The position numbers and the translations under genes are program-made. From JAXDLK01 sp034666665 (GTDB lineage Bacteria > Desulfobacterota > Binatia > JACPRU01), in the NCBI GenBank assembly GCA_034666665.1, contig JAXDLK010000313.1:1-7058 (forward strand): a stretch of 7,058 nt of DNA. Reading direction: 5' to 3'. Under the pieces are notes generated by a model. It was not told where the DNA came from and made no database searches. It saw only the letters and a list, made by a program, of their open reading frames with translations. This document shows, one piece after another, positions 1-7,058 of this stretch (its first letter is position 1; the number at the start of each line of letters is the position of its first letter).

Positions 1-158
1 GAAGACGCTGTAGCCGCGGAAGATCGACGACGTGCTGTGCGCCTCGACCACCCGGCCGGCGTTGAAGTCGATCTTGGTGTGGATCCCGAGGCTCCCGACA
101 ATGCGGGTGATCGGGTCCCACGCCATCTCGACGAGCCCGTCGGGCCCCTCCTTGGAGG

Positions 159-162
<4 letters not shown>
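1..162 (-). CDS. hhyL: [NiFe]-hydrogenase large subunit, group 1h type, N-terminal 54 codons only
   Basis: This is the start of the catalytic subunit that carries the Ni-Fe(CN)2CO site and splits H2; the gene runs off the left edge. The visible 54 residues contain MAWDPITRIVGSLG followed by a stretch ending in HSTSSIFRGYSVF, which matches what I remember of group 1h (HhyL) N-termini. The nickel-binding cysteine motifs (RxCGxC near the N-terminus and DPCxxC at the C-terminus) lie outside the window, so catalytic competence cannot be judged. The chosen start is a GTG at 162-160 that overlaps the TGA of the small subunit gene as GTGA. It places 12 residues before the first internal Met, as is usual for the family. 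No clear Shine-Dalgarno sequence precedes it, so translation is probably coupled to the small subunit. The internal ATG at 126 is the alternative start, with an AAGGAGG about 20 nt upstream, which is too far away to be convincing. Confidence 0.9.
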
Positions 163-1196
<1,034 letters not shown>

Positions 1197-1202
1197 GGGG
1201 TT

Positions 1203-1208
1203 CTCCTC
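1203..1208 (-). promoter_or_regulatory. Ribosome binding site of hhyS
   Basis: GAGGAG reads on the minus strand 6 nt before the ATG of the small subunit gene, inside the 15-nt gap after the hypE stop. It is one of the better Shine-Dalgarno matches in the operon and gives the hydrogenase small subunit its own initiation signal, whereas the large subunit start lacks one. Confidence 0.75.
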
Positions 1209-1211
1209 GAA

Positions 1212-2282
1212 TCAGCAGATTCTCGGCAGCTGCTCGCCGGCGAGCATCGTCACGATGCGCTCGCCCCCGACGAGCGACCGCATCGTGACCGTGCCGGGGT
1301 GATCGTCGACCACTCGTCCGATGACGGCGGCATCGCGTGCGAGCGGATGAGCGCGCATGGCTTCGACGAGCCGCTCGGCGTCCCCGGCGGGGACGACCGC
1401 GACCACCCGTCCCTCGCTCGCCACGTACAGCGCATCGAGGCCGAGCATCTCGCACGCCGCCCGCACCTCCGCCCGCAGCGGGATCTTCGATTCCTCGAGG
1501 CGGATGCCCACGCGGGACGCCGTCGCCATCTCGTGCAGCACGCTCGACAAGCCGCCGCGGGTCGGATCCCTCATCGCACGGATGGAGGGGCAGGCGGCGA
1601 GCATCGCCTGCGTCAGCCCCGCCAGCGGCGCGCAATCGCTTTCGAGGATGGTGTCGAAGGCGAGCCCTTCCCGCACCGACAGGATCGCGATGCCGTGATC
1701 GCCGAGCGTCCCCGAGACGACGATCCGGTCTCCCGGCCGCGCCGCTGCGACCGACAGCGTCCGGCCGTGCGGCACGACGCCGATCCCCGAAGTGGTGATG
1801 AAGACCTGGTCTCCCTTGCCGCGGTCGACGACCTTGGTGTCGCCGCAGACGAGCGTGACGCCCGACTCCTCACAGGTGTCCCGCATCGACGCGGCCACGC
1901 GATGGAGGTCCTCCATCGCGAGGCCTTCCTCGAGAATGAACGCCGCGCTCAGGAAGAGCGGCGTGGCGCCGCCGACCGCGAGGTCGTTCACGGTTCCACA
2001 GACGGCGAGCCGGCCGATGTCGCCGCCGGGAAAGAAGATCGGCCGCACGACGAACGCGTCGGTGGTGAACGCGAGGCTCCCGCCCTCGAGGCCGGGGAGC
2101 GGACAGACGGCGTGGTCTTCGAGCCGCGACAGGATCTCGTTGCCGAGCACGGGAAGGAAGAGGCGATGCAGCAGGTCCGCGCCGAGCTGCCCGCCGCTGC
2201 CGTGGCCGAGCACGATGTGGTCGTAGCGGCCGAGCGGGGCGGGGCACGCCGCGAACGTCGGCGCGGCGGCGCGCAGGGTCAC
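1212..2282 (-). CDS. hypE: Hydrogenase maturation protein HypE (carbamoyl dehydratase)
   Basis: HypE accepts a carbamoyl group from HypF on its C-terminal cysteine and dehydrates it with ATP to a thiocyanate, the source of the cyanide ligands of the active-site iron. The 356-residue protein is slightly longer than usual and has the PurM/AIR-synthetase-like fold signatures: GHGSGG near residues 26-31, TTDAFVVRP, CGTVNDLAVGGATP and DPTRGGLSSVLHE. It ends in PRIC, so the acceptor Cys356 is the last residue, as required. The GTG start at 2282-2280 overlaps the TGA of the SIS-domain gene as GTGA and has AGGAGG 7 nt upstream. The first ~18 residues are not conserved in the family. It is transcribed between the isomerase and the hydrogenase small subunit genes, so maturation and structural genes share one transcript. 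Confidence 0.97.
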   Translation of the reverse strand: MTLRAAAPTFAACPAPLGRYDHIVLGHGSGGQLGADLLHRLFLPVLGNEILSRLEDHAVCPLPGLEGGSLAFTTDAFVVRPIFFPGGDIGRLAVCGTVNDLAVGGATPLFLSAAFILEEGLAMEDLHRVAASMRDTCEESGVTLVCGDTKVVDRGKGDQVFITTSGIGVVPHGRTLSVAAARPGDRIVVSGTLGDHGIAILSVREGLAFDTILESDCAPLAGLTQAMLAACPSIRAMRDPTRGGLSSVLHEMATASRVGIRLEESKIPLRAEVRAACEMLGLDALYVASEGRVVAVVPAGDAERLVEAMRAHPLARDAAVIGRVVDDHPGTVTMRSLVGGERIVTMLAGEQLPRIC

Positions 2283-2887
2283 AGCACGTCCTCCTCGCCG
2301 CGAACGACGTGCACCGCATCCCAGAGGACGTGGAGCAGCGTCTCGTGAGTCTCCTGGATCCGGTGGATGCTGAAGCTCGGGACCGTGAAGCAGAAGTCGC
2401 AGACGTCGGGCATCCTGCCGCCGTCGCGGCCGGCGAAGCCGACCGCCAGCAGGCCGGCCTTTCGCGCGGCCTCGAGCGCCCGCGTCACGTTCGCCGCCTT
2501 GCCGCTCGTCGAGATGCCGAGCGCGACGTCTCCTTGGCGGCCGAGCAGGCGGAGCTGCTTCGAGAACGACAGCGAGAAGTCCGTGTCGTTACCGATCGCG
2601 GTGAGAAGCGCCGCGGACGTCGTCAGCGCCACTGCCGGCAGCGGCGGGCGCTTCTCGAGGATCGGATGCATGAACTCGACCGCCACGTGCTCGGCGTCGC
2701 ATGCGCTCCCTCCGTTCCCCATGGCGAACAGGCGCCCGCCTGCGTCGAAGGCCCGGGCCATCGCCGCGGCACACTCGACGATCCGCGATGCATGAGCGCG
2801 GAAGAACTCATCCTTCGTCGCCATGCTCTCCCGACACTTGCGGAGGATCGAGTCGGTGAGCGCCACCGGCGACACGTCGCGGCTCAA
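2279..2887 (-). CDS. GmhA-like SIS-domain phosphoheptose isomerase in the hyp operon
   Basis: This is a 202-residue single SIS-domain protein of the sedoheptulose-7-phosphate isomerase (GmhA) family, normally a cytosolic zinc enzyme of heptose synthesis. Visible motifs are MGNGGSACDAEHVAVEF (residues 56-72), ISTSGKAANV (125-134) and RIQETHETLLHVLW (176-189). Residues His67, Glu71, Gln178 and His186 have the same spacing as E. coli GmhA His61, Glu65, Gln172 and His180, so the metal site and catalytic groups appear intact. The start is a TTG at 2887-2885 that overlaps the hypD stop as TTGA, with AAGGGG 7 nt upstream; GTG at 2875 or 2866 would shorten it by a few residues. It sits between hypD and hypE. 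From memory, SIS or GmhA-like genes recur in hyp clusters of group 1h hydrogenases, but I know of no established role there. The frame stays open far upstream across hypD, but that part is a shadow. I leave the symbol blank because the substrate is uncertain. Confidence 0.9.
   Translation of the reverse strand: MSRDVSPVALTDSILRKCRESMATKDEFFRAHASRIVECAAAMARAFDAGGRLFAMGNGGSACDAEHVAVEFMHPILEKRPPLPAVALTTSAALLTAIGNDTDFSLSFSKQLRLLGRQGDVALGISTSGKAANVTRALEAARKAGLLAVGFAGRDGGRMPDVCDFCFTVPSFSIHRIQETHETLLHVLWDAVHVVRGEEDVL
2290..2295 (-). promoter_or_regulatory. Ribosome binding site deciding the GTG start of hypE
   Basis: AGGAGG reads on the minus strand with a 7-nt spacer before GTG at 2282. It lies inside the last codons of the SIS-domain gene, and it supports the overlapping GTGA start over any downstream alternative. 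Confidence 0.7.
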
Positions 2888-4005
2888 GACGGCACCCCTT
2901 CGACGCGCACTTCCGGCGCTTCGAGCCGACGGTACGCGTAGTACGCCGCACACGCCCCCTCCGACGAGACCATCGTCGCGCCGAGCGGCGTCGCAGGGGT
3001 GCAGAGGGTTCCGAACGCGGGACATGCCGTCGGCCGGCGAAGGCCCCTCAGCACCTGGCCGCTGATGCAGACGCGAGGCTCCTCGGTCTCGAGGTCCTCG
3101 ACCTCGAACAGCCGCTCGGCATCGTGCTGGCGGAACTCGAAGCGCAGCCGGAGGCCGCTCTTCGGAATCGCGCCGACGCCGCGCCACTTGCGATCGCAGA
3201 CCTCGAAGACTTCCTCGATCAAGCTCCGCGAGGGCTGGTTCCCCTGCGGCCGCACCACCCGGCAGTACTGGTTCTCGACCTCTGCACGTCCTTCTTCCAG
3301 CTGGCGAACGGCCCAGAGAATCCCCTCGAGCATGTCGACCGGCTCGAAACCGGTGACGACGATCGGGATGCGGTAATGCCGCGCGATCGCTTCGTACTCG
3401 GCCGTCCCCATGACGGTGCACACGTGGCCCGGCCCGAGGAACGCCTGGACGCGGTTCTCCGGCGCCTGCAGGATCGACGTGATCGCCGGGGGCACCAGCA
3501 CGTGCGACACGAGCACGCTGAAGTTGGTGAGACCGCGCCGGTGCGCGAGCCAGACCGCCATCGCGTTGGCCGGAGCCGTGGTCTCGAAGCCGATCGCGAA
3601 GAACACCACCCGACGGTCCGGGAGAGCGGCTGCGATCTTCACCGCATCGAGCGGTGAATACACGACGCGGACGTCCCGGCCGTTCGATTTGAGCCCGAGG
3701 AGGTCGCCCCGCGAGCCCGGCACCCGGAGCATGTCGCCGAAGGAGCAGAAGACCACGTCCGGATGGGAGGCGATCGCGTGGGCGCGGTCGATCAGCTCGA
3801 GAGAGGTGACACACACCGGGCAGCCGGGGCCGTGTAGCAGCTCGATGCCCGGCGGCAGCAGGCGGTCGAGCCCGTAACGCACGATGGTGTGCGTTTGGCC
3901 GCCGCACACCTCCATCAACGTCCACGACCGGGTGGCGGTCCGGGCGATCGCCGCCGCGAGCCGCCGCGCGGCGGCGGCATCGCGATACTCGTCGAGAAAC
4001 CTCAC
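2884..4005 (-). CDS. hypD: Hydrogenase maturation protein HypD
   Basis: HypD is the FeS scaffold that, with HypC, builds the Fe(CN)2CO moiety of [NiFe]-hydrogenases. The 373-residue length is typical. Conserved cysteines are visible at Cys34 (MEVCGGQTHT) and at Cys62 and Cys65 (GPGCPVCVT). The C-terminal [4Fe-4S] motif is Cys313, Cys328, Cys335 and Cys352, the family spacing C-x14-C-x6-C-x16-C. The GTG start at 4005-4003 overlaps the hypC stop as GTGA and gives MRFLDEYRD, the usual HypD N-terminus. A GAGGAG lies 11 nt upstream. The frame is open further upstream through hypC, but that extension is not HypD-like and was excluded. The stop overlaps the TTG start of the SIS-domain gene. The identification is secure and all key residues are present. 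Confidence 0.97.
   Translation of the reverse strand: MRFLDEYRDAAAARRLAAAIARTATRSWTLMEVCGGQTHTIVRYGLDRLLPPGIELLHGPGCPVCVTSLELIDRAHAIASHPDVVFCSFGDMLRVPGSRGDLLGLKSNGRDVRVVYSPLDAVKIAAALPDRRVVFFAIGFETTAPANAMAVWLAHRRGLTNFSVLVSHVLVPPAITSILQAPENRVQAFLGPGHVCTVMGTAEYEAIARHYRIPIVVTGFEPVDMLEGILWAVRQLEEGRAEVENQYCRVVRPQGNQPSRSLIEEVFEVCDRKWRGVGAIPKSGLRLRFEFRQHDAERLFEVEDLETEEPRVCISGQVLRGLRRPTACPAFGTLCTPATPLGATMVSSEGACAAYYAYRRLEAPEVRVEGVPS
2895..2900 (-). promoter_or_regulatory. Ribosome binding site supporting the TTG start of the SIS-domain gene
   Basis: AAGGGG reads on the minus strand 7 nt before the TTG at 2887, within the last codons of hypD. The later GTG candidates lack such a sequence, which favours the TTG start and coupled translation with hypD. 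Confidence 0.55.
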
Positions 4006-4247
4006 TCGCCGAACGGCTCCTCGAGCTCGCCGATCTCGGCGAGGAGCTCGAACACGCGCCTCGCTTCCTCCTCGTCGATTCTCGCGAGCGCGAATCCAAC
4101 GTGCACCAGCACGTAATCGCCGGGCGATACCTCGGGGACGTATTCCAGGCAGACCTCCTTGGAGACTCCACCAAAATCGACTTTCCCCATCAGCGGATCG
4201 TGGTCGTGGTCCACGGTGGTGACGAGAGCCGGAATGGCGAGACACAT
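4002..4247 (-). CDS. hypC: Hydrogenase maturation chaperone HypC
   Basis: HypC is a small chaperone of the HypC/HupF family that binds HypD, carries the Fe(CN)2CO unit and escorts it to the large subunit precursor. The 81-residue protein starts with the diagnostic MCLAIP, in which Cys2 is the essential ligand residue after removal of Met. It also keeps KVDFGG (22-27), VSPGDYVLVHVGFAL (40-54) with the conserved His49, and the acidic helix IDEEEA. The ATG at 4247-4245 shares its A with the last base of the hypF stop (TGATG), and its TGA overlaps the hypD GTG, so it is coupled on both sides. The upstream extension of this frame into hypF is a shadow. Confidence 0.97.
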   Translation of the reverse strand: MCLAIPALVTTVDHDHDPLMGKVDFGGVSKEVCLEYVPEVSPGDYVLVHVGFALARIDEEEARRVFELLAEIGELEEPFGE

Positions 4248-6580
4248 CAGCGAAGACGCTCCGCGCGGTTCCGCTCGTCCTTCGCGGCAGCGACGGCGAG
4301 CTGCCCGAGCGCCAGCCCACCGTCGTTCGGCGGCCAGCGGCGGTGCCGGTATATACGGAAGCCGCCGCCGCGAAGCCCGTCCACGACTTCGGTCAGGAGC
4401 GTCGCGTTCGCGAACACGCCACCCGAAAGAGCCACGGCTTCGAGCCCTTCGCGGTCGCGGAGGCGCTCGCACACGGCCGTGATCGCGCCGGCCATCGTCG
4501 AATGGAACCTGCGCGCGATCTCGGCCGTGGTGATGCCACGGCATGCGTCGGCCGCGACGCCGAGCACGATCGGGCGGGAATCGACGACGATCGCATCCTG
4601 ATCTTCGTCGAGACACGTCGCGTAACGCCCCGACGGAGGCGCCCGCGTGGCGAGCGCCTCGAGCTCGATCGCCGCCTGCCCTTCGTACTGGATGCGATCC
4701 CGTACGCCGGCGATCGCTGCGACCGCGTCGAAGAGACGGCCGGCGCTGGAGGTGAGCGGTGAGTTGATCCCGCGCTCGATCATGCGCAGGACCGTCTTCA
4801 CCGTCGCCGCCGGGATCCTCCGCGCGACGATCTCCAGGTCGGCCTCCGCGTCGGCCAGCGCGGCGAGCGCCATTCGCCACGGCTCGCGGATCGCCTGGGC
4901 TCCACCCGGCATCCGGACGGGACGCAGATGGCCGGCGCGCCGGAAACCGGCGCAATCCCCGACGAGAAACTCGCCCCCCCAGATGGTGCCGTCCGACCCG
5001 AGGCCAGCGCCGTCGAACGTGACTCCGATGACCGGCTCGTCGACTCCGTTGTCGGCGAGGCAGCTCGCCAGATGAGCGTGGTGGTGGGCGACGCCGAGCG
5101 TCTCGATTCCATCGGAACGCGCGCGCTCGAGCGCGTACCGGGTCGAGGCGTAATCGGGATGCAGGTCGTGCACGATCCGCTGCGGTCGAATCGCGAAGAG
5201 CCGCTCGTAGTGCTCGATCGCCCCCCGGTAATCTCGCCAGGTCTCGAGCTCGTCGAGATCGCCCAGGTGGTGACTCGAAAGCGCCTGCGCATCCCAGCCG
5301 AGCGCGAAGGTCGACTTGAGCTGACCGCCGAGCGCCAAGGTCGGTCTCGAGAGGGGTCGCGTGAGCCGGACCGCTGCGGGAGCCTGTCCCCGTCCCCGCC
5401 GGATGGACAGCGGCGCACCGGCGACGATCCGCGCCACCGAATCGTCGGCCCGGAGGCGGATCGGCCGGTCGTGAGCGAGGAAGAAGTCGGCGATTCCGCC
5501 GAGGCGAACGACGGCATCGCCGTCGTCCGTCGCGATCGGCTCGTCGCTTCGATTCCCGCTGGTCATCACGAGGATCTCGCTCCCGAGCTCGTGCAGCAAC
5601 AGGTGGTGGAGAGGCGTGTACGGCAGCATTGCGCCGAGGACGCGGCTGCCGGGCGCGACCGCATCGGCGATCCCGGCGCCGTCGCGCCGAAGTAGCAATA
5701 CGACCGGCCGATCGCGCGATCGCAGCATCTCGGATTCGGCGCCGGACACCTCGCAGAGCCGTGCGAGCGTCTCGAGATCGGGGACCATGACCGCGAGCGG
5801 TTTGGCGGGACGGTTCTTCCGGCGCCGCAGCTCGCTCACGGCGGCGGCGTTCCGGGCATCGCAGGCGAGATGGTAACCGCCGAGGCCTTTGATCGCCGCG
5901 ATGCGTCCGTCGCGGAGAAAGCGCGCCGCGCAGGCGATCGCGTCCGCGGCGGAGACCGGTTCGCCCTCACGATCGAGCAGCACCAGGCGGGGACCGCACG
6001 CCGGGCAGGCGATCGTCTGCGCGTGAAAGCGGCGATTCCCGGGATCGTCGTACTCCGCACGGCATTCGCGGCACATCGAGAACCGCGCCATCGTGGTGCG
6101 CTCGCGGTCGTAGGGCGCGCCGAGCGCGATCGTCATGCGGGGGCCGCAATCGCTGCAGGTGACGAACGGATAGCGGTATCTCCGTCCGGAGGGCTCGAAG
6201 AGCTCGACGATGCAGGGCTCGCAGGTGGCGATGTCCGGCGAGACGAGAGTGGGCCGAAGACCGTCACCGGCCACGCTCGGATCGATGCGAAAGGCGGCAT
6301 CTCCGGACGGTTCGATCCCTCGCCAGCGGAGGACGTCGATGCGTGCCAGCGGAGGCGGCTCCGTCTCGAGCTCCTGAAGGAAGCGGTCCAGTGCCTCGGC
6401 AACCCCCTCGATCTCGATGCGCACTCCGCCGTCGCGATTGTGGACGAAGCCGCGGAGACCGAGTCTCGCCGCCAAGCCATGAACGTACGGTCGGAAGCCT
6501 ACGCCCTGGACGAGTCCAGTGACTTCGACGCGACGGCGACCCAATCCCGCATGCCGCGTGCGCTCGGTCCGCGGTGGCAC
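4247..6580 (-). CDS. hypF: Carbamoyltransferase HypF
   Basis: HypF uses carbamoyl phosphate and ATP to carbamoylate the C-terminal Cys of HypE, the first step of cyanide ligand synthesis. With the GTG start at 6580 it has 777 residues, near the usual 750-770. The domains in order are: acylphosphatase-like (about 15-105; VQGVGFRPYVHGLA with Arg30, and Asn48 in FVHNRDGG); two zinc fingers (Cys120/123/142/145 and Cys170/173/192/195); YrdC-like (about 205-395; KGLGGYHLACDARN, MTSGNRSDEP); and Kae1-like (about 410-770; VAHHHAHLAS at 497-506, FDGAGLGSDGTIWGGE at 522-537, YEGQAAIELE, LSGGVFAN, PPNDGGLALG). All catalytic landmarks are present. The start is uncertain: the frame is open to an ATG at 6718 (823 residues), and TTG at 6634 (795) and TTG at 6544 (765) are alternatives. 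The N-terminal residues before GRRRVEVTG are not family-like, so a short version is likely. It is the first hyp gene of the run and is followed directly by hypC. Confidence 0.95.
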   Translation of the reverse strand: MPPRTERTRHAGLGRRRVEVTGLVQGVGFRPYVHGLAARLGLRGFVHNRDGGVRIEIEGVAEALDRFLQELETEPPPLARIDVLRWRGIEPSGDAAFRIDPSVAGDGLRPTLVSPDIATCEPCIVELFEPSGRRYRYPFVTCSDCGPRMTIALGAPYDRERTTMARFSMCRECRAEYDDPGNRRFHAQTIACPACGPRLVLLDREGEPVSAADAIACAARFLRDGRIAAIKGLGGYHLACDARNAAAVSELRRRKNRPAKPLAVMVPDLETLARLCEVSGAESEMLRSRDRPVVLLLRRDGAGIADAVAPGSRVLGAMLPYTPLHHLLLHELGSEILVMTSGNRSDEPIATDDGDAVVRLGGIADFFLAHDRPIRLRADDSVARIVAGAPLSIRRGRGQAPAAVRLTRPLSRPTLALGGQLKSTFALGWDAQALSSHHLGDLDELETWRDYRGAIEHYERLFAIRPQRIVHDLHPDYASTRYALERARSDGIETLGVAHHHAHLASCLADNGVDEPVIGVTFDGAGLGSDGTIWGGEFLVGDCAGFRRAGHLRPVRMPGGAQAIREPWRMALAALADAEADLEIVARRIPAATVKTVLRMIERGINSPLTSSAGRLFDAVAAIAGVRDRIQYEGQAAIELEALATRAPPSGRYATCLDEDQDAIVVDSRPIVLGVAADACRGITTAEIARRFHSTMAGAITAVCERLRDREGLEAVALSGGVFANATLLTEVVDGLRGGGFRIYRHRRWPPNDGGLALGQLAVAAAKDERNRAERLR

Positions 6581-6641
6581 CGCGCCGCCCGTTCCGCCTC
6601 GAGGCGATCGGTCGGCGGAAAGGCCTGCAATCAACGTCGGC

Positions 6642-6722
6642 TCACCGATCCACCTCCGCCACGATAACGGACGGGACCTGCGCCCGAAAACGATCGCCGC
6701 CCGGAACGCCGGCGTCATCCAC
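6642..6722 (-). other. Possible 26-codon leader ORF before hypF (speculative)
   Basis: A GTG at 6722-6720 opens a 26-codon frame that ends in TGA at 6644-6642. Its predicted peptide starts MDDAGVPGGDRF and ends IVAEVDR. The codons show a G/C-biased third position, somewhat like coding DNA here. The stop lies 7 nt before the TTG at 6634 that is one possible hypF start. There is no convincing Shine-Dalgarno sequence and I recognise no homologue, so it may be chance in GC-rich DNA. Confidence 0.15.
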
Positions 6723-6726
6723 GAAG

Positions 6727-6748
6727 ACTCGCGGGGAACTCGCGGGGA
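6727..6748. repeat. Perfect 11-bp tandem duplication
   Basis: ACTCGCGGGGA occurs twice back to back at 6727-6737 and 6738-6748. The second copy runs into the GGGGACG that begins the 50-bp repeat array, so it may mark the edge where the array was inserted or expanded. Confidence 0.75.
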
Positions 6749-6752
6749 CGCT

Positions 6753-6773
6753 GCTGAATTCGCGGAATTCAGC
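6753..6773. repeat. Palindrome 1 of the array
   Basis: Arms GCTGAATTC and GAATTCAGC pair perfectly over 9 bp around a GCG loop. Allowing one T-T mismatch (6752/6774), the stem extends three more pairs to 6749-6777, giving a strong potential hairpin. There is no following T-run, so it is not a classical intrinsic terminator. Confidence 0.8.
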
Positions 6774-6802
6774 TGCGCACGAGCGCCCGAACAGGGGACG
6801 CT

Positions 6803-6823
6803 GCTGAATTAGCGGAATTCAGC
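6803..6823. repeat. Palindrome 2 of the array
   Basis: This is the same inverted repeat as the first copy, but the innermost base of the left arm is A (6811), so one pair beside the loop is lost and 8 of 9 pairs remain. Confidence 0.75.
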
Positions 6824-6853
6824 TGCACACGAGCGGCCGAACAGGGGACGCTG

Positions 6854-6872
6854 GTGAATTCGCGGAATTCAC
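6854..6872. repeat. Palindrome 3, with compensatory base change, overlapping a stop codon
   Basis: Arms GTGAATTC and GAATTCAC pair perfectly over 8 bp around GCG. Compared with the first copy, the pair 6754/6772 (C-G) is replaced by 6854/6872 (G-C), so pairing is retained although both sides changed. The right arm contains the TGA stop (6871-6869) of the minus-strand membrane gene, so it could also act as a hairpin at the end of that transcript. Confidence 0.75.
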
Positions 6873-7058
6873 GTCCACGCTGTTCCTAACCTGCCGTCCG
6901 AGCCGACGACCCGGCGCCAGACCGGTGGCAGCGCGATGATCACCAGCAGCACGGCAGGAACGAACACGGCGGGCGCGTCGATCGTCCAGTGCGTGTGCGG
7001 CAGGCGACCGGCGAGGATGTCCCACACGTGCGTCGCGGCGTGCCCGACGTACCAGGCG
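6869..7058 (-). CDS. Hypothetical membrane protein, C-terminal 63 residues (partial)
   Basis: The frame enters from the right edge with its first full codon at 7057 and ends with TGA at 6871-6869. The visible part begins AWYVGHAATHVWD, contains one strongly hydrophobic segment (APAVFVPAVLLVIIALPPVW) that should span the membrane, and then a basic WRRVV followed by a short polar tail ending in GTAWT. Third codon positions are almost all G or C, as expected for a real gene in this genome. I do not recognise the family. It lies upstream of hypF in the same direction, but about 290 bp and a repeat array lie between, so co-transcription is doubtful. A 68-residue frame on the same strand at 6819-7025 overlaps it and lacks these properties. 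Confidence 0.65.
   Translation of the reverse strand, partial: AWYVGHAATHVWDILAGRLPHTHWTIDAPAVFVPAVLLVIIALPPVWRRVVGSDGRLGTAWT

Larger units (their letters stand above)
6581..6868. other. Intergenic region upstream of hypF
   Basis: This roughly 290-base stretch separates the upstream membrane gene from hypF and should contain the operon promoter if there is one here. Its left half (6581-6726) holds only the possible N-terminal extensions of hypF and the speculative leader ORF. Its right half is the palindromic repeat array and a short 11-bp tandem duplication. I searched the minus strand by eye for sigma-70 -35/-10 pairs and a sigma-54 TGGC-N-TTGC signature and found none that I would call. 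A GGAGGT at 6657-6652 is a strong ribosome-binding-like sequence, but it precedes only a 4-residue frame (GTG at 6645). Confidence 0.6.
6744..6870. repeat. Tandem array of 2.5 palindromic 50-bp units (REP-like)
   Basis: Units start at 6744, 6794 and 6844, each with GGGGACGCTG, giving an exact 50-bp period. The first two units differ at only three positions by my count (6761/6811, 6777/6827, 6786/6836). The third keeps about 27 bases before it diverges at the stop codon of the upstream gene. Each unit holds an inverted repeat with an EcoRI-type GAATTC in its arms. The spacer between palindromes reads GCACGAGCGCCCGAACA or a variant. The arrangement resembles dispersed extragenic palindromes of the REP/BIME kind that are mobilised by IS200-like (RAYT) transposases; that is an inference, since no transposase gene is in the window. 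It lacks the direct-repeat/unique-spacer pattern of a CRISPR array. Confidence 0.85.

Noticed and set aside
2888..4174. Upstream part of the open frame that contains the SIS-domain gene (631 codons in total)
   Set aside because: It overlaps hypD in another frame, is Arg/Gly/Pro-rich and lacks domain motifs. The SIS similarity begins only after the TTG at 2887.
4248..4955. N-terminal extension of the frame containing hypC
   Set aside because: HypC starts at MCLAIP, where Cys2 must be exposed. The extension overlaps hypF out of frame and is Arg-rich low-complexity shadow.
6749..6777. Intrinsic terminator at the first palindrome
   Set aside because: The hairpin is strong but has no T-run on either side, and the same element is repeated three times, which fits an extragenic palindrome better.
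6744..6870. CRISPR-like array
   Set aside because: There are only 2.5 units, the spacer between palindromes is itself repeated almost identically, and no cas genes are present.
6819..7025. 68-residue minus-strand frame
   Set aside because: It is Arg-rich, crosses the repeat array and overlaps the better-supported membrane-protein frame, which has G/C-biased third positions and a clear hydrophobic helix.

Overview
The window is a GC-rich (roughly two-thirds G+C by eye), tightly packed stretch in which every supported gene lies on the minus strand. It reads, in transcription order from high to low coordinates: the C-terminal end of an unrecognised membrane protein (runs in from the right edge), a roughly 290-base gap carrying a palindromic 50-bp tandem repeat, hypF, hypC, hypD, a GmhA-like SIS-domain sugar-phosphate isomerase, hypE, a [NiFe]-hydrogenase small subunit, and the first 54 codons of the large subunit (runs out of the left edge). 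Many long plus-strand reading frames are shadows caused by high third-position G+C.

The hydrogenase is of the actinobacterial or 'high-affinity' type (group 1h, HhyS/HhyL; known from Ralstonia eutropha AH and mycobacterial/streptomycete enzymes). The call rests on the N-terminal LGCDGD motif (Cys-x-x-Asp instead of Cys-x-x-Cys), the blocks TVHEGCDRGGYYEQGDF and CTMPGFPDKFMPFM, the lack of a Tat signal peptide, and the MAWDPITRIVGSLG start of the large subunit. This class is spread over Actinobacteriota, Acidobacteriota, Chloroflexota and other soil lineages, so the window fits a GC-rich soil or sediment bacterium. The phylum cannot be fixed from it.

The accessory genes make the Fe(CN)2CO part of the active site. 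HypF carbamoylates the C-terminal Cys of HypE, HypE dehydrates this to thiocyanate, and the HypC-HypD complex assembles the iron centre and delivers it to the large subunit. hypA, hypB (nickel insertion) and the endopeptidase are not in view and must lie elsewhere. Four junctions are NTGA overlaps, hypF/hypC shares one base, and hypE/hhyS is 15 nt apart, so the seven genes look like one translationally coupled operon feeding the structural subunits at its 3' end.

Points worth a second look: (i) the small subunit has Phe178 where the family has the proximal-cluster cysteine of the PGCP motif; (ii) a catalytically intact GmhA-like isomerase sits inside the maturation operon; (iii) the 50-bp tandem palindromes upstream of hypF keep their pairing by a compensatory change and supply the stop codon of the upstream gene. 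I do not see a wholly new system here.
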